From: Coleophoma eucalyptorum
Lineage: Eukaryota > Ascomycota > Leotiomycetes > Helotiales > Dermateaceae
Length of the DNA: 64,000 nucleotides
Direction: 5' to 3'
Assembly: GCA_026120035.1 (NCBI GenBank)
Contig: JALRME010000017.1
Location: forward strand, 434,001 to 498,000
Positions within the stretch are counted from its first letter, which is position 1; each line of letters opens with the position of its first letter. Of the stretch, positions 12,801 through 23,640 are shown piece by piece. Both the position numbers and the translations under genes were made by a program. The notes beneath the pieces are model-generated. The model worked only from the letters and a program-made list of their open reading frames with translations. It did no database searches and had not been told where the DNA came from.

Positions 12801-13106
12801 ACCCGTAATCCATTGATGACCTCAGGAGTCAATGCAGGCCTCAGCTGCCCCAAGTGCGGTTCTCACCTTAATCGCTGTGCATCCTGTCTTCAGATCGTCG
12901 GCCAGCCTCGCTCTGATCGCCCAGAGGTCTCTCTCGACCCTTCCATACGCCGTATGGCCAAGTTTCCCACCTGGTGCCTCAAGTGTAACCATCTGATGCA
13001 CATGGACTGTTCACTAAAGTGGTTTAACAAGCATGTGGAGTGTGCAGTTGCAGAGTGCCGTTGCCAGTGCAATTATGAGGCTGCACAGAGACGGGATCTG
13101 GGATAG
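9857..13106 (+). CDS. SEA4: SEA/GATOR2 complex subunit SEA4 (MIOS-like)
   Basis: WD40 protein of the SEACAT/GATOR2 complex, which acts at the vacuole/lysosome to relieve inhibition of TORC1 in response to amino acids. Five exons (9857..10445, 10498..11115, 11165..11629, 11684..11776, 11824..13106) give 1015 residues, close to yeast Sea4 (about 1040). All four introns are 47-54 bp and phase 1. The N-terminal half contains WD40 blades (for example LAVGLDRVRNDMCLQIWDVN, FASSALDHPGLMIWDRR). The middle is alpha-helical solenoid. The C-terminus has paired CxxC units (CLKC, CPKCGSHLNRCASC) followed by a RING-like WCLKCNHLMHMDC...CAVAECRCQC zinc module, the hallmark of Mio/Sea4. It converges with APL4. 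Confidence 0.93.
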
Positions 13107-13374
13107 TAGATAGTGCTTTACATTAGGGAAGATGTGTATGGTGGTGTAGTGAAGAGGATCTGGAGTTCGAGAAAGTATTGATATGCAGGAGACTGGCATG
13201 GCAACCAGGGAGAGTTGGGAAGAGATACCCTCATAAAAAGCATGACTGTAAGAATTAGTGCGAGATGAAAGAGTACAATGAGTCAAATATCGAGCTTCAG
13301 ACCCCGAAATCACTCAAAAATCGAAAACATTGATCAAGTTAGTCATCATTTTCATGCTATCCTAACGCTAATGT
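13107..13374. other. Convergent 3' gap SEA4 / APL4
   Basis: This 268-bp space between two facing stop codons holds both 3' UTRs. No other feature seen. Confidence 0.45.
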
Positions 13375-16062
13375 TCACTTTGGCTCCGACCAATCTACTT
13401 GATCCGTGACAGGGCCCAGTGAAGGATGTGTGTACGAGATCTTGAGTCGCAGTCGCAGTGGTGGCTAGGTAGTATTAGCACATGTCATTTCACACAGGTT
13501 GTGTCACTTACTCCTTTACTACCAGCAATTCTCATGGACTGGGTAGCTTCTGCGCCTGGGCCGATATCCGGACTCGATATCGCATTCAATTGGAGCTTTT
13601 GTGTCTTTGGAACAGCTGCTTGCAATCCAACATTTGACAACGACTGCTGCATCGATGTGCTCCTGAATCTTGCAAGAACCTGTACCATACCTTCAGTGTT
13701 TCTTTGTAATTGCAATGTAACATTCAGGTCGTTCTTTTCGTAACAAGGATGTGTAGGAATGCTAACCGCACTAGCTTGAGGTGGTGGTGACGACATTCCT
13801 GCCATTCCGCCAAAGGCTGATGCAGGCGTTGGCGTAGGCGCATTTTGGGATGGACCAGTACTGCCAAAGAGATCCATAATGGAGCTCACATTTGACTGCT
13901 GGGCGTTGGGAGAGGTGGCCTGAGGCGAGGTTGAACCACCAAGAATATCGGCTAAGAGATCAGCATTGTTTGAGCCGTTAAGATTGCCACTGATATCTGT
14001 AGCAGGTGCATCTCCCATGAGATCAAGAAGGTCCTGGTCAGCTGGCTTGATCTGTCTTGACTTTCGGTTCGCAGCCTTGTTCGGCTTCTTGGCTGCTTCT
14101 CCTAGAACCCTAGACTCTTCCTTAATCTGTGGCGGTGGCATTTTCTCCAGAACACCTTTCCTGATAGCATCATAACCGAACAAGTTTCCATACTCAACGG
14201 CTCTCTGCTGGACCTCAACATCCAGACTTGCTGAGTTGCTCTGTAAAATTCTTCGGATTCTATCGACTTGGGCAGGCTCTGAGAGTCGGGTTGTGAGCTT
14301 CATTAAGGAAGTGATGATATACTCGGTAGCTATTTGAGTAGCATAGCTGCTGTTAAGAATGGATGAGAAGAGGTCGACGATCTCATTCTCCTTGACTTCT
14401 TGCACTAGCTCTTCCTCCTCATACTGGCCACCGCGGAGTAAAGCCTCTCCAAATTCGCCGATGCACCAGGCAGCAGCCAATGTAAGACTCTCTTGTGTGA
14501 TATCCTTCTTTAAACCAGCGTACAGCTTCTGAACTGCGTATGTTTGGAGCTCAGGTGTTGTTGCAATAAGTCTGATGAATGAGGACAAGATCTGTTCCTT
14601 GACATAGTTACCGGCAAGTGACAGCACCCTCAGCATTGTATCGATATGCCATCGCTTGTTTGGTGAGAATCTGTCTGCCGCAATTCCGATCTGCGAAGTC
14701 ATGACCGGCTTGAATTCATTGTCAGCAACCTCCAAGAACGCTAAGAGTTCCCTGATCAAGACTCTAACGTTGCTTTCGTTAATTAGTGTGAAACTTAGAT
14801 CAAGAGCTCTCCTCCTAATGCTGATATCTGGGTCACGGAGACACTCAAGGATTGTGTTTCGGTGTCTTTGTACCGCGTTCGGCTCAATAGCAACAACCTT
14901 AATCAGTGTGTTCAAAGCAACATAGCGGATATTATTATCCCTGTTTGACAGGAACTTTCCGAGAATATTGACTCCAAGGACACGCAGACCAGAATCTGCC
15001 TCGATATCCAGAATCGTGAGAACTGCTTCATACAGAATCGAGTTTCCAACATTCTTCGATGAGTCGGTGTTCGTTGCAACTTGGGCGAGAATGTCATTGA
15101 TCTGTTCGCTGGTTTCTGGGTCACCACGACCTAGAACTCGTAGTAACTGCAGAATCTTGACTTGAAGGAATGGATCTGTGATGCCAGTAACATCGTGTTC
15201 TGGTGCGTACCCTGAGCTGGCCAGGCCCTTTAGTGTCCGAACCAATCCTCCACTGAATGGTCGGAACTTCTCTACAATACCCTCTTCGCCCCCCTCTGCC
15301 TCGTCTGCCTCACAAAGATTCACTACCAAAGTCAATCCGCAAAGAAGAACACCGTGGTTCCTGTCTGAAAGGAGGGTTGCTGCTTTCCCCAGGAAGTGCT
15401 CTTGTAAATCCGGTACCTTTCTGCAAATTCGCATGGCACACAATGCAGCTTTTCTTCTAATATAAGGATTCGCGGTAGACAATAAGGTTTCAATCTCAGG
15501 AAACAGATCTCTGGACATCTCAACCGAGGCAATATTTCCGAGCGTGCAAAGAGCAAGTCCGACGATATACTGATTCGAGTGGTTTAGGTCGCTAGAGTTT
15601 CTGTCAGCTAGATCTCTCGATTTTAATGAGTGATACTGACTTCTTCAGCGAGTTTGTGACCAAAGTCAATACCTCCTGATTCTCGTCCAACAGTAGCATA
15701 GTGCCCAAGTAGCCCAATCTTTTGTCCGCAAATCGAGGCGAGGCCAGAAGCTTCAAGCATTCTATTTGTCCAAAGTGAGTTCGTTCACCAAGGGTGAAAA
15801 GATAGAGAAGCTTCGCAACATTGTTGCGCCTAGTCTCAATGATCAGTCCTCATGTCCCATCCCCGTAATAGCTCTCGCCTACCTGACATTAGAGTCGCCG
15901 CTCTCCTCCCTGAAACTAGCTCTGATTGCTGCGCTTTCTTTCTGTACAACCGCACGTTCATCGGCAATGGTCTTGGAAGCTCGCACGTTGCGAATAAATT
16001 GCTTCACTACAAGCTATTAGCTATGTAAGACGGAAAGTCATGACCACCTTACAGGAACTCAT
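13375..16062 (-). CDS. APL4: AP-1 complex subunit gamma (gamma-adaptin)
   Basis: Large subunit of the clathrin adaptor AP-1, working in cargo sorting between trans-Golgi and endosomes. Five exons on the minus strand: 16062..16053 (only 10 bp, ATGAGTTCCT), 16006..15883, 15829..15641, 15591..13512 and 13464..13375, giving 830 residues. Splicing restores the canonical N-terminus ([20 protein letters not shown]) and the C-terminal ear strand ([11 protein letters not shown], ending [11 protein letters not shown]). The adaptin HEAT-like trunk covers about residues 20-580 ([35 protein letters not shown]). A Ser/Pro/Asn hinge contains a clathrin-box-like DLLDLMGD and a DLLADILGG motif, then a GAE ear domain starts near residue 715. 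The very short first exon and the short last exon are easily lost by simple gene finding. Confidence 0.94.
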
Positions 16063-16461
16063 TATGGCGGTTTAAGGTCAACGTCAGGGCCCGCAGTGGG
16101 CCAGATAGAAGAAGTTGGCCAGCTCGTGAGGGCAACGTAAAGGTCTTTGTAAAGGCGAGTCCCAGTTGCAGGCTCTTAAATTGGCTTCGTCGTTGAACAG
16201 GCTGCGGCGCGTTGTCCTTGATATTGAAAGGCCACCACTTCGCAACATGAATCCCATTCACAGGTGCGTCTGTAGTGGCTCATATGGATTCACTAAGCCT
16301 GTTGTGGACAATGCTTAACTTACCGCTGTGGCGCATCTGTGGCGGCGGGGATGTTGGTACGCCACACCTCCAAATCGTCATAAACCCAAAACAGGAGAGC
16401 TTCGTACACTTGACAGTTTCCATGTTGCAAACCACCACGTTCTCTCCATACTTGTTTCAAG
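16063..16461. promoter_or_regulatory. Bidirectional promoter APL4 / ARE2
   Basis: A 399-bp spacer lies between divergent start codons. No distinct elements could be assigned. Confidence 0.45.
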
Positions 16462-18341
16462 ATGTCTTCCTCTGCGGATGTCTTCACAAACGGCAATGGA
16501 CACCATGATCACATATTACGTCCGCGAGCCATTAAACCTCCAAATCCCTCAGTCGTAAGGACACTTAGTGAGGATGGCTTGTTGATGAACAACAGCTACA
16601 TGAAAGAGTCCGGAGAAAATGGCGGCACAGCGCAAACAAGGTAAGACAATGAAGATCCAGATGTGCTTTCATAACTGACAGCTACCAGTGGGCGGTCAAC
16701 TCCAATTCCACACGATGCTCCTCCATCTGTCAAGACTATCTCCTCGGCGCGCAAGCAACTCAAGGCTGATCAACGACGGCGCATCTTTCCTACCATTGAA
16801 TATGCCTCTCGAGTGTCTCATTTCGATCCGAATAGTGAATATCGAGATTTCAAGGGCTTCTATGTCTTGTTCTGGATCGCCTTAACAATCATGGCTATCA
16901 CGACGATGCTGCGAAACATTAAGGACACAGGCTATCCTATGAGAGTTCAGATTTGGCAGTTGTTTACAGTCAAGACTTGGGAGCTTGCTCTTGGAGATGC
17001 CCTCATGGTAGGAAGCACTGCCCTTAGTCTACCTCTTCATAAGCTGTTCCGAAGTGATTGTGGAAAATCACTTGGCCTTCGTTGGGCGAAAGGCGGCATG
17101 GCCATTCAGAGCGTATACCAAGCGATCTGGTTTGCTTTTTGGGTCTTGTCAGTGTATATTTTGCTTGTACAAGAACGACTGCTGACAGTATACAGTGTCC
17201 CCTTCCATCGCGACTGGACTTGGACTGCTCAAGTTTTCTTGACACTCCATACCCTGGTTCTCCTGATGAAGATGCACTCTTATTCCTTCTACAACGGCCA
17301 TCTTAGTGAAACTGAACGAAGACTCCAAGCACTTGACAATCCTAACACCGCTTCTAAAGCCCCTGCATATCAGTACCCTAGTGCTGGACATAAGCGGTCT
17401 CCGAGCGAACGAGAGAACGCCGAGAAAGATGCAGATGAGTTGTCAAGACTTCGAGAAGACTTGGCAGTTGAACTGGTATCGCCTATGGGTTCAGTCGCTT
17501 ATCCCAGAAATCTGACTTGGTCCAATTACCTGGATTTTCTCTTATGCCCAACCCTTTGCTACGAATTAGAGTATCCTCGTACCGCTGGTATAGTTTGGAC
17601 AGAGCTCGGATATAAGGTTCTCGCGGTCTTCGGCGTTATCTTCCTGCTCACGATCACCTCAGAAGAGTTTATTCTTCCAGTCTTGACCGAATCAGCCTTA
17701 CGCCTTGAAACTGTGACGTCCTTCTCTGAGACCATGCTCATCTTAGCGGAATCTATCTCAAATCTGCTATTCCCTTTCATGATTACTTTCCTTCTCGTTT
17801 TCCTAGTCATATTCGAGTACGTCCTAGGCGCATTTGCCGAGATCACCTGTTTCGCGGTAAGTATTTACAGCCCCCAGAATCATTTTGACATTACTAACAC
17901 TAGCAAAGGATCGCCATTTCTATTCAGATTGGTGGAATTCCACAGACTGGCTTGAATTCTCCCGGGAGTGGAATATCCCAGTTCACCACTTCTTCCGCCG
18001 CCACGTATACTCTGCTTCACGACCACATATCGGACGGCCTATGGCAACTCTGATCACATTTCTGATCAGCGCTATTGGTCATGAGATTGTCATGGCCTGC
18101 ATAACCAAGAAAATCCGCGGTTACGGATTCCTAGCTCAGATGAGTCAGTTGCCCATCGTAGTGCTACAGAGGACGAAATGGGTTCGAGGGAAGCGACTTT
18201 TGAACAATGTCTGCTTCTGGTGTTCAATGATTCTGGGTCTGAGCATGGTTGGTTTTCTATCTTTATTACCTCTTGCGACACTTTTGGGATACGAAGCTAA
18301 CTGCTATGCTACAGATGTGTTCGTTGTATGTGCTGTGTTAA
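16462..18341 (+). CDS. ARE2: Sterol O-acyltransferase (MBOAT, ACAT type)
   Basis: Membrane-bound O-acyltransferase that esterifies sterols with fatty acyl-CoA in the ER for storage in lipid droplets. Four exons (16462..16640, 16689..17856, 17909..18247, 18315..18341) give 570 residues. Several hydrophobic helices are visible from about residue 115 onward. The ACAT signature FYSDWWNS lies right at the exon 2/3 junction, and the catalytic histidine sits in SAIGHEIVM. The N-terminus is a polar cytosolic tail. A central Ser/Glu-rich loop (near SPSERENAEKDADELS) separates helices. The last exon adds only MCSLYVLC after an intron with a weaker GTTGGT donor, so the very C-terminus is the least certain part. 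ARE1 versus ARE2 cannot be told apart in this lineage. Confidence 0.92.
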
Positions 18342-19253
18342 GAGTTTAGATGGTTTAGATGATGATACCCCGTACTACCGCACCAGTACACCAGCAGACT
18401 TACCTTGTAGTATTGCTATATCCCCAAGAGATACGCCCTAAGCTTTGTAAAGTGTATTTAGAGGACAACTGATATAAAACTTTAATATCACTTTTAAACC
18501 TGGCGTGGGCACCATATTGTTTCCAAGTCTACATACATCTACAGGCCTAGGGCTTCTTGTTTCACTGAATTTACTGGATTGCATTTGTGTATGTTCCTGC
18601 AGATTTAGAGAACAAGCAGGATAGAAGATATGAAAAGGCCATGGTTACATCAAATTCCATCTCATTGAATATGGGCAGTTCGAGCTAATATTTATACAAT
18701 ACAATACAGTACATCACCACGCAACGGAAAGGCTTCTTCGCTTTTCGTTCTCCATCCAAATCTCACCCTCCCATTCCTTGCTTCGCCATCTTCAGTCCAT
18801 CTTGCAAGCTCAGCAACGTAACTAAGTATCAATAGAAAAAAGAATGAAAGTCTATGTGACGAAAGATAAGATCAATAAACCGACCGCTCTTTCCAGGGGA
18901 ATCAAATATTAATGATGAGAAAAGGCACACGAAAAAGGAAAAAGGGAAAATAAGAGAATAGCAGCCAATGAGAGTCATTATTCATTACGGACAGGTTATC
19001 ACTAGTAAAGTGCACCTTAGCCAGCGGTATAGACAAAAGCAAGAAAAGGTAGCCGGCGGGCCTTTGCGTGGAGTTGACAACAAAAAGGAGAAAGCTTTGT
19101 AGAATGACAAAAGCAAGAGGTGTGCTGGCAACGCAGCAATAAAATATACGCTTCAATGCTTCCCATTCTCCCCAAGAACGCCGCGCAAATGAATTTTCAC
19201 AAATGAAATCGAAAAAGATCAAGACACTGAAAGAGCAGGAACCACTCATAGAT
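18342..19253. other. Convergent intergenic region
   Basis: These 912 bp lie between the stop of ARE2 (+) and the stop of the TeaR-like gene (-). They include a repeated ACAATACAATACAGTACA tract near 18697 and A-rich stretches near 18830-18960. The short frames are not convincing. It most likely holds two long 3' UTRs. Confidence 0.45.
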
Positions 19254-20968
19254 CTACATCACAACACAACAGCCACACCCCTTCTTCTTCGTGTCTTCGG
19301 GGGGCTCCGGCATCCGGATCGGCACTTGCTGTGGTGTTTTAGGACTGGGCAGGGCTGGTATTCCTTGAGGTTTGCCATTGCCTTGAGTTTGTATCTTCGG
19401 CATAGTACTATAGCTACCGTTTGAAGATGTCCCAGGGCGTCCAGTGCTGAGAGCGGGGCTTTTAGGGCCACGTAAAGGCCATTCTGACTGTGGTGACTGT
19501 GGTTGCTCTGGTTTTGAGTCTATCACTTCGACAGTCTGAGTTTGAGGAATTGTGTCTGGAGTTTGATCGGGGAACTGATCTGGTAATTCCATCTCGCTCA
19601 GTGGGCGGAATTGCGTGTCGTATGCATTCCCAAACTTGCCTTCCTTCTCCCATTGTTCCTGTTGTAGTCGTTTGGCTACTGTTGGTAACAATTGTTGATG
19701 CGGTGGAAGTCGAGGATCAGGTTTATACATTGATGCAAGCCATGGTGGATCTCCCTCTGGCCCCTTTGTCGTCATATTAAGCTCTCCAGATCTTGTCGTC
19801 GGTCTTTGACTAGTATTATCTCTTGCTGATCCAGACTTTGGTTTTGGCCTTTGGGATGCGGATGCAGCTCTCGGTGCTTGTGCAGAGCCTTTCCGAGTCG
19901 CTCGCTTTGTCGGAGAAGTCTCTCCAGTGGGCTTTTTGACGGGTATAGGTGTTGCTGCTGCATCTTCTAGTACTTTAACACTCTGGCTTCGCCCTCTGGA
20001 CTTGGGATAAGAAATGGCTTCCTCGTCACCAGTGTAACTTCCGCTCTGTTTCCGGCGAACTGGTGTGTCCCGTTCCAGGAAATCTACAGGTATCGGCACA
20101 GGACTTGTTTTGGCAATTGGTATACGAGAGACTCCTTTTGCGCCCCCACTCATGTCACGATAGAACTCTCCATCATCCTCGGCTGCTTCGCCAGGTAAAC
20201 GCAGGTCCCAGCCTAAATTCTCTGGCGCTTCCTCTTCTGTAGCCAGAGAGCCTACTCGTTTCCGTGTTCCTGAATGCTCGCTCTTACTGAACCCATTACT
20301 TTGTTGATCCCGGCTACGCTCTCTTCGGCTGGTCTTGCTTGATGCACGAGTCCGTGGTAGAATTATTCCTGCTGCTTGCAATTCCTCGCTCTCAATGCGA
20401 GCAAGTTTGTCGCGGTGAATCCACCTTGAGTTTTCTGGGTCCTCCTCGTTCCCGAATGAGGTACCATTTGGCTGGTTTTCTCCAACCTCCATACCGTTGA
20501 CTCCACTTTTGTTTGTTCCGTAGAACTCTAGTACGCTGTCTGGCCCACTACCCGATTCACTGAGGCTGCTGTCCTTTCTTCCCAGGGTATTCACGCGCGC
20601 TGGTACTAGAAAAGCGGGCTCTGTTATGCTATTAGATTTGGAAGAATGAGACGAATCGTATGTGTCTGAACGTTTTTGCGATAGATCGGGGCGAGAACTG
20701 CCATTCGTGTAGGAATTCAGGGGCTGGCGTCTGCTGGATTGTGAGTACTCATGGCTGTTTTTCGCAGACTGTGATCCGGGCTGCGGGATCCTGAAGTTAG
20801 CCATGACGAACGAGGAATGCAAACTTGTTGGCCCATTTGTAGGAGCGAGGGCTTATAAGTACTGACCTCTGCTTGGGGTACAGCGTAATTCCAAACGTTC
20901 TGACCTCCGTGTGAACTGGTTGGGGGTGTCAAGGCACTTGTGGCTTGCGGTGCAGTGACCGCAGCCAT
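19254..20968 (-). CDS. teaR: TeaR-like prenylated cell-end protein (CaaX)
   Basis: Exons 20968..20867 and 20780..19254 (minus) give 542 residues. The first exon encodes MAAVTAPQATSALTPPTSS...; the 86-bp intron has donor GTCAGT, a GGCTAAC branch and acceptor CCGCAG, phase 0. The protein ends KKKGCGCCVVM, a CaaX box (CVVM) with two extra upstream cysteines suited to palmitoylation, so attachment to the plasma membrane is expected. Most of the chain is disordered and Ser/Pro/Arg-rich. Two blocks look conserved: EEDPENSRWIHRDKLARIES (about 155-175) and DPPWLASMYKPDPRLPPHQQ with LPTVAKRLQQEQWEKEGKFG after it (about 385-425). This arrangement matches the Aspergillus TeaR/fission yeast Mod5 class, the cortical receptor for the cell-end marker TeaA that directs polarised hyphal growth. 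The family call rests on recalled motifs and the CaaX end. Confidence 0.75.
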
Positions 20969-22026
20969 GTCGCCTTTGGCTTCTAAGTCTTCAAATGTTT
21001 CTAACAGTGCCCGCTAATAGCAAAATCCCCGAGTCTGCGGCAGGCGTCGCGTGTTCCAGAATGTCTCTCGTGGAAACTAACAATGGCTGATCTGCGGTCT
21101 GCGGTCTGCAGTTGCGGTCTCCTTTCTGTACGGTGCTTGCAGGATGGTGTTCGCAGGTTGGGGTTGAGGGTAAGGAGCAAGCACGAGTCTTCGGCTTGTG
21201 ATCTGGGAGTCCAGACGGACGGGTAGACAGACAATCAGCACCGTGGAGCCTGGTCTGGTACTCTGCTTGGACCGCAATCTTCCTGTCTACGGGAGGCTGG
21301 AGGATCTGGGTTGGGCGTACAAATGGCCAGTAGGAAGGAGAGGATGAAGTAGTGCAGCGGACGTGCTTCGAGACTACTGCACCATAGTAAACGCGCTGCA
21401 GGCGTCTATTGGTCGGGTGTGTTGATAATTGAAGGAGTGGGCGAACCAGGCGAGAATTGGCTGACTGCACAGGCAGGAGGCAAGAAGTAAGAGAAATCAA
21501 AGGACAGACGAGACGAACATGAGGAAACGGGATGCAAATCCGGTGATTTTGGAGATTGAAGGGCGTAGGGGTTTTCTTTCTATTTTATTATCTTCAATTT
21601 GGCTGCGGTCAGGGGAGCTGTCTGTTGCCAGTCCACTCTAACCGGCTTGGGACGACAGACCCAGTCAAACACGCCCCTCTTCCTTCAATCATCAACAATA
21701 ACAATGCTCTCGTCTATAAATGAAAACGGAGTATAACGAACATTCGAACTCCACTCTGCTTGTTGCGCACTCGCGTTTGCAGGCTGTTGCTATAGCAAAC
21801 TGATTCATGACTTGTTCATCAAATTCTTCAATCTTTTTGGTCCATTGAGTAATGAGAATGTTGTTTGCTGCGGTGTGAGCCATAGCTCTTTCCATGTAGC
21901 TTATCCACCCTTCGCAAGTAATAGCCAACGGCTCTTGACACGGCCACTGCGTTGTACAGATCTCTGTGCCGACAAGCAGTATGATTCATTGAGCCTTGTA
22001 CTTGGAGACAATCCTGGCAGTCGGGT
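20969..22026. promoter_or_regulatory. Divergent promoter region teaR-like / phosphoesterase
   Basis: A 1058-bp spacer lies between divergent starts. It contains a short repeated motif in 21080-21125 (ctgcggtctgcggtctgcag) and a stretch of CT/AG-rich sequence. Arginine/cysteine-rich frames on the minus strand are judged to be chance. It probably includes long 5' leaders for one or both genes. Confidence 0.45.
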
Positions 22027-23243
22027 ATGGCCGAGTCTGGCATGCCTGTTCTTCGGAGGACGAGGTTCGTCTGCGTCTCTGACACCCATAATGCCACTCC
22101 AAACGGGGCCTTCAAGCTGCCCAAAGGCGATGTTCTTATTCATGCTGGCGACTTGACAAACCAAGGATCCTACTCGGAATTACAAAAGACTATTAAGTGG
22201 ATCGAAGACGCCGATTTTGAGGCCAAAATTATCATAGCAGGTAAGCCTCACAAGTCCTAACCAGAAGGCCGGCTCCTAAGTGAGTTACAGGCAATCATGA
22301 TATCACTCTGGATACGGATTTCTATGCTCAGTATGGCCTGTACTTCCATAATCAGGATCCCCAAGATACGTCCAAATGCCAAACCCTTCTTGAAAATTCA
22401 TCTTCGATCACATGGTTGAAACACAATTCAGCAACAATCCAGCTTGGTGCTGCAACTGGGCCTCATACCATTTTCAAGATCTTTGGTTCTCCATATTCTC
22501 CATCGAAGGGCATGTGGGCTTTTGGATACGAAGCTCATGAGGCGCCAACGATCTGGGACAAGATACCGCTGGACACTGACATTGTGGTAACTCATACTCC
22601 ACCCCAATATCACTGCGATGAGTCAAGAGAGAGACGGGCTGCTGGCTGTGAGGCATTGAGGCAGGTGCTCTGGAGAGTGCGGCCGCTTCTTGCAATAAGT
22701 GGACACGTCCATGAGGGTCGTGGTGCTGAGCGCGTTCTTTGGGATTTGGGATTGTCTAACATCAAGTACAAAGAAAACAGCACAGAAACGTGGACAGATC
22801 CTGGTCATGACAACAATAAATTATCGTTAATTGACTTAACTGGGAGAAGGGGCCTACGTCTACAGAATGATGGCTCGGTTGGTGAATCTCGCGAAACCCA
22901 AGAGCATTATACAACGACGTCAGATCTATTTTCAAGTCAGCCCCAGGGGGTAAATCCCGGAATCACATCAAAGTCCAACGTGAAACCAATGGCGGAAATA
23001 TCACGTATGGGGGCACAATTACTTGCTATTCCTCCTGATGAGATTCCTCCTGCAACCCGTGGTCAAGGTGGCATTCCTCCTTCAAGGCGATGCGACTTGG
23101 ACGCGCTATCCGGTAGAATGGGGCGTAAAGAGACATGTATTATTAATGCTGCGATAATGGCCTCTAGCTGGCCACATGGACGTGGTGGGAAGAAGTTCAA
23201 TAAGCCGATTGTGGTCGACATTGACCTGCCAGTTTGGAAATGA
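22027..23243 (+). CDS. Calcineurin-like metallophosphoesterase (MPPED-type)
   Basis: Two exons, 22027..22240 and 22291..23243, give 388 residues; the 50-bp intron (GTAAGC...TTACAG, phase 1) falls inside the GNHD motif and splicing restores it. All metal-binding motifs are present in order: D19-x-H21 in CVSDTHN, G41-D42 in IHAGDLTN, G72-N-H-D75, the THTPP histidine and GHVHEGRG. The order and spacing fit the fungal MPPED1/UPF0046-like class of phosphodiesterases. The domain ends near residue 240. A long tail follows that carries a repeated PPDEIPPATRGQGGIPP-like segment and a terminal KPIVVDIDLPVWK. The physiological substrate is unknown. Confidence 0.88.
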
Positions 23244-23640
23244 TACCTCGCAGCACAAAACTATGGTTAAAATCGAGCTTATAGAGTTATACGCCATTCT
23301 CTTAGAAACCTTACACTACTCGCAGTCTACTTGTAGTCTGTTACAACGATCGTGGTCTTCACTTGCGTCGGATATCAAGCTGATTTTCTGGATTGGCTGT
23401 ACCCACTTGCTTTAGAGGTTGCTATTTTGAGGCTATTGCATTCGAGGTTCCAAGTGTGCAAACCTTTATCGCTTCTTTTTCTCCTTTGACAGATGCGGTC
23501 GTACTAAGAGTAAAGTTTTTCCCGATCAAAACTTTTTAGGATCAACTAGGCAAAGTAGCTAGCTGGGTTCGTCGTGCTTAGATGGACCGGTTCAAAATTA
23601 CAATTTATGCGTTGATTTGCTCCTTTTTTCCAGAATGACA
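23244..23640. other. Intergenic, no feature seen
   Basis: Moderately AT-rich sequence between the phosphoesterase stop and the unrecognised gene candidate. Nothing specific recognised. Confidence 0.4.

Noticed and set aside
20991..21500. 169-codon minus-strand frame upstream of the teaR-like gene
   Set aside because: Starts upstream of the better supported exon, low-complexity Arg/Thr/Pro content, likely 5' leader or promoter.
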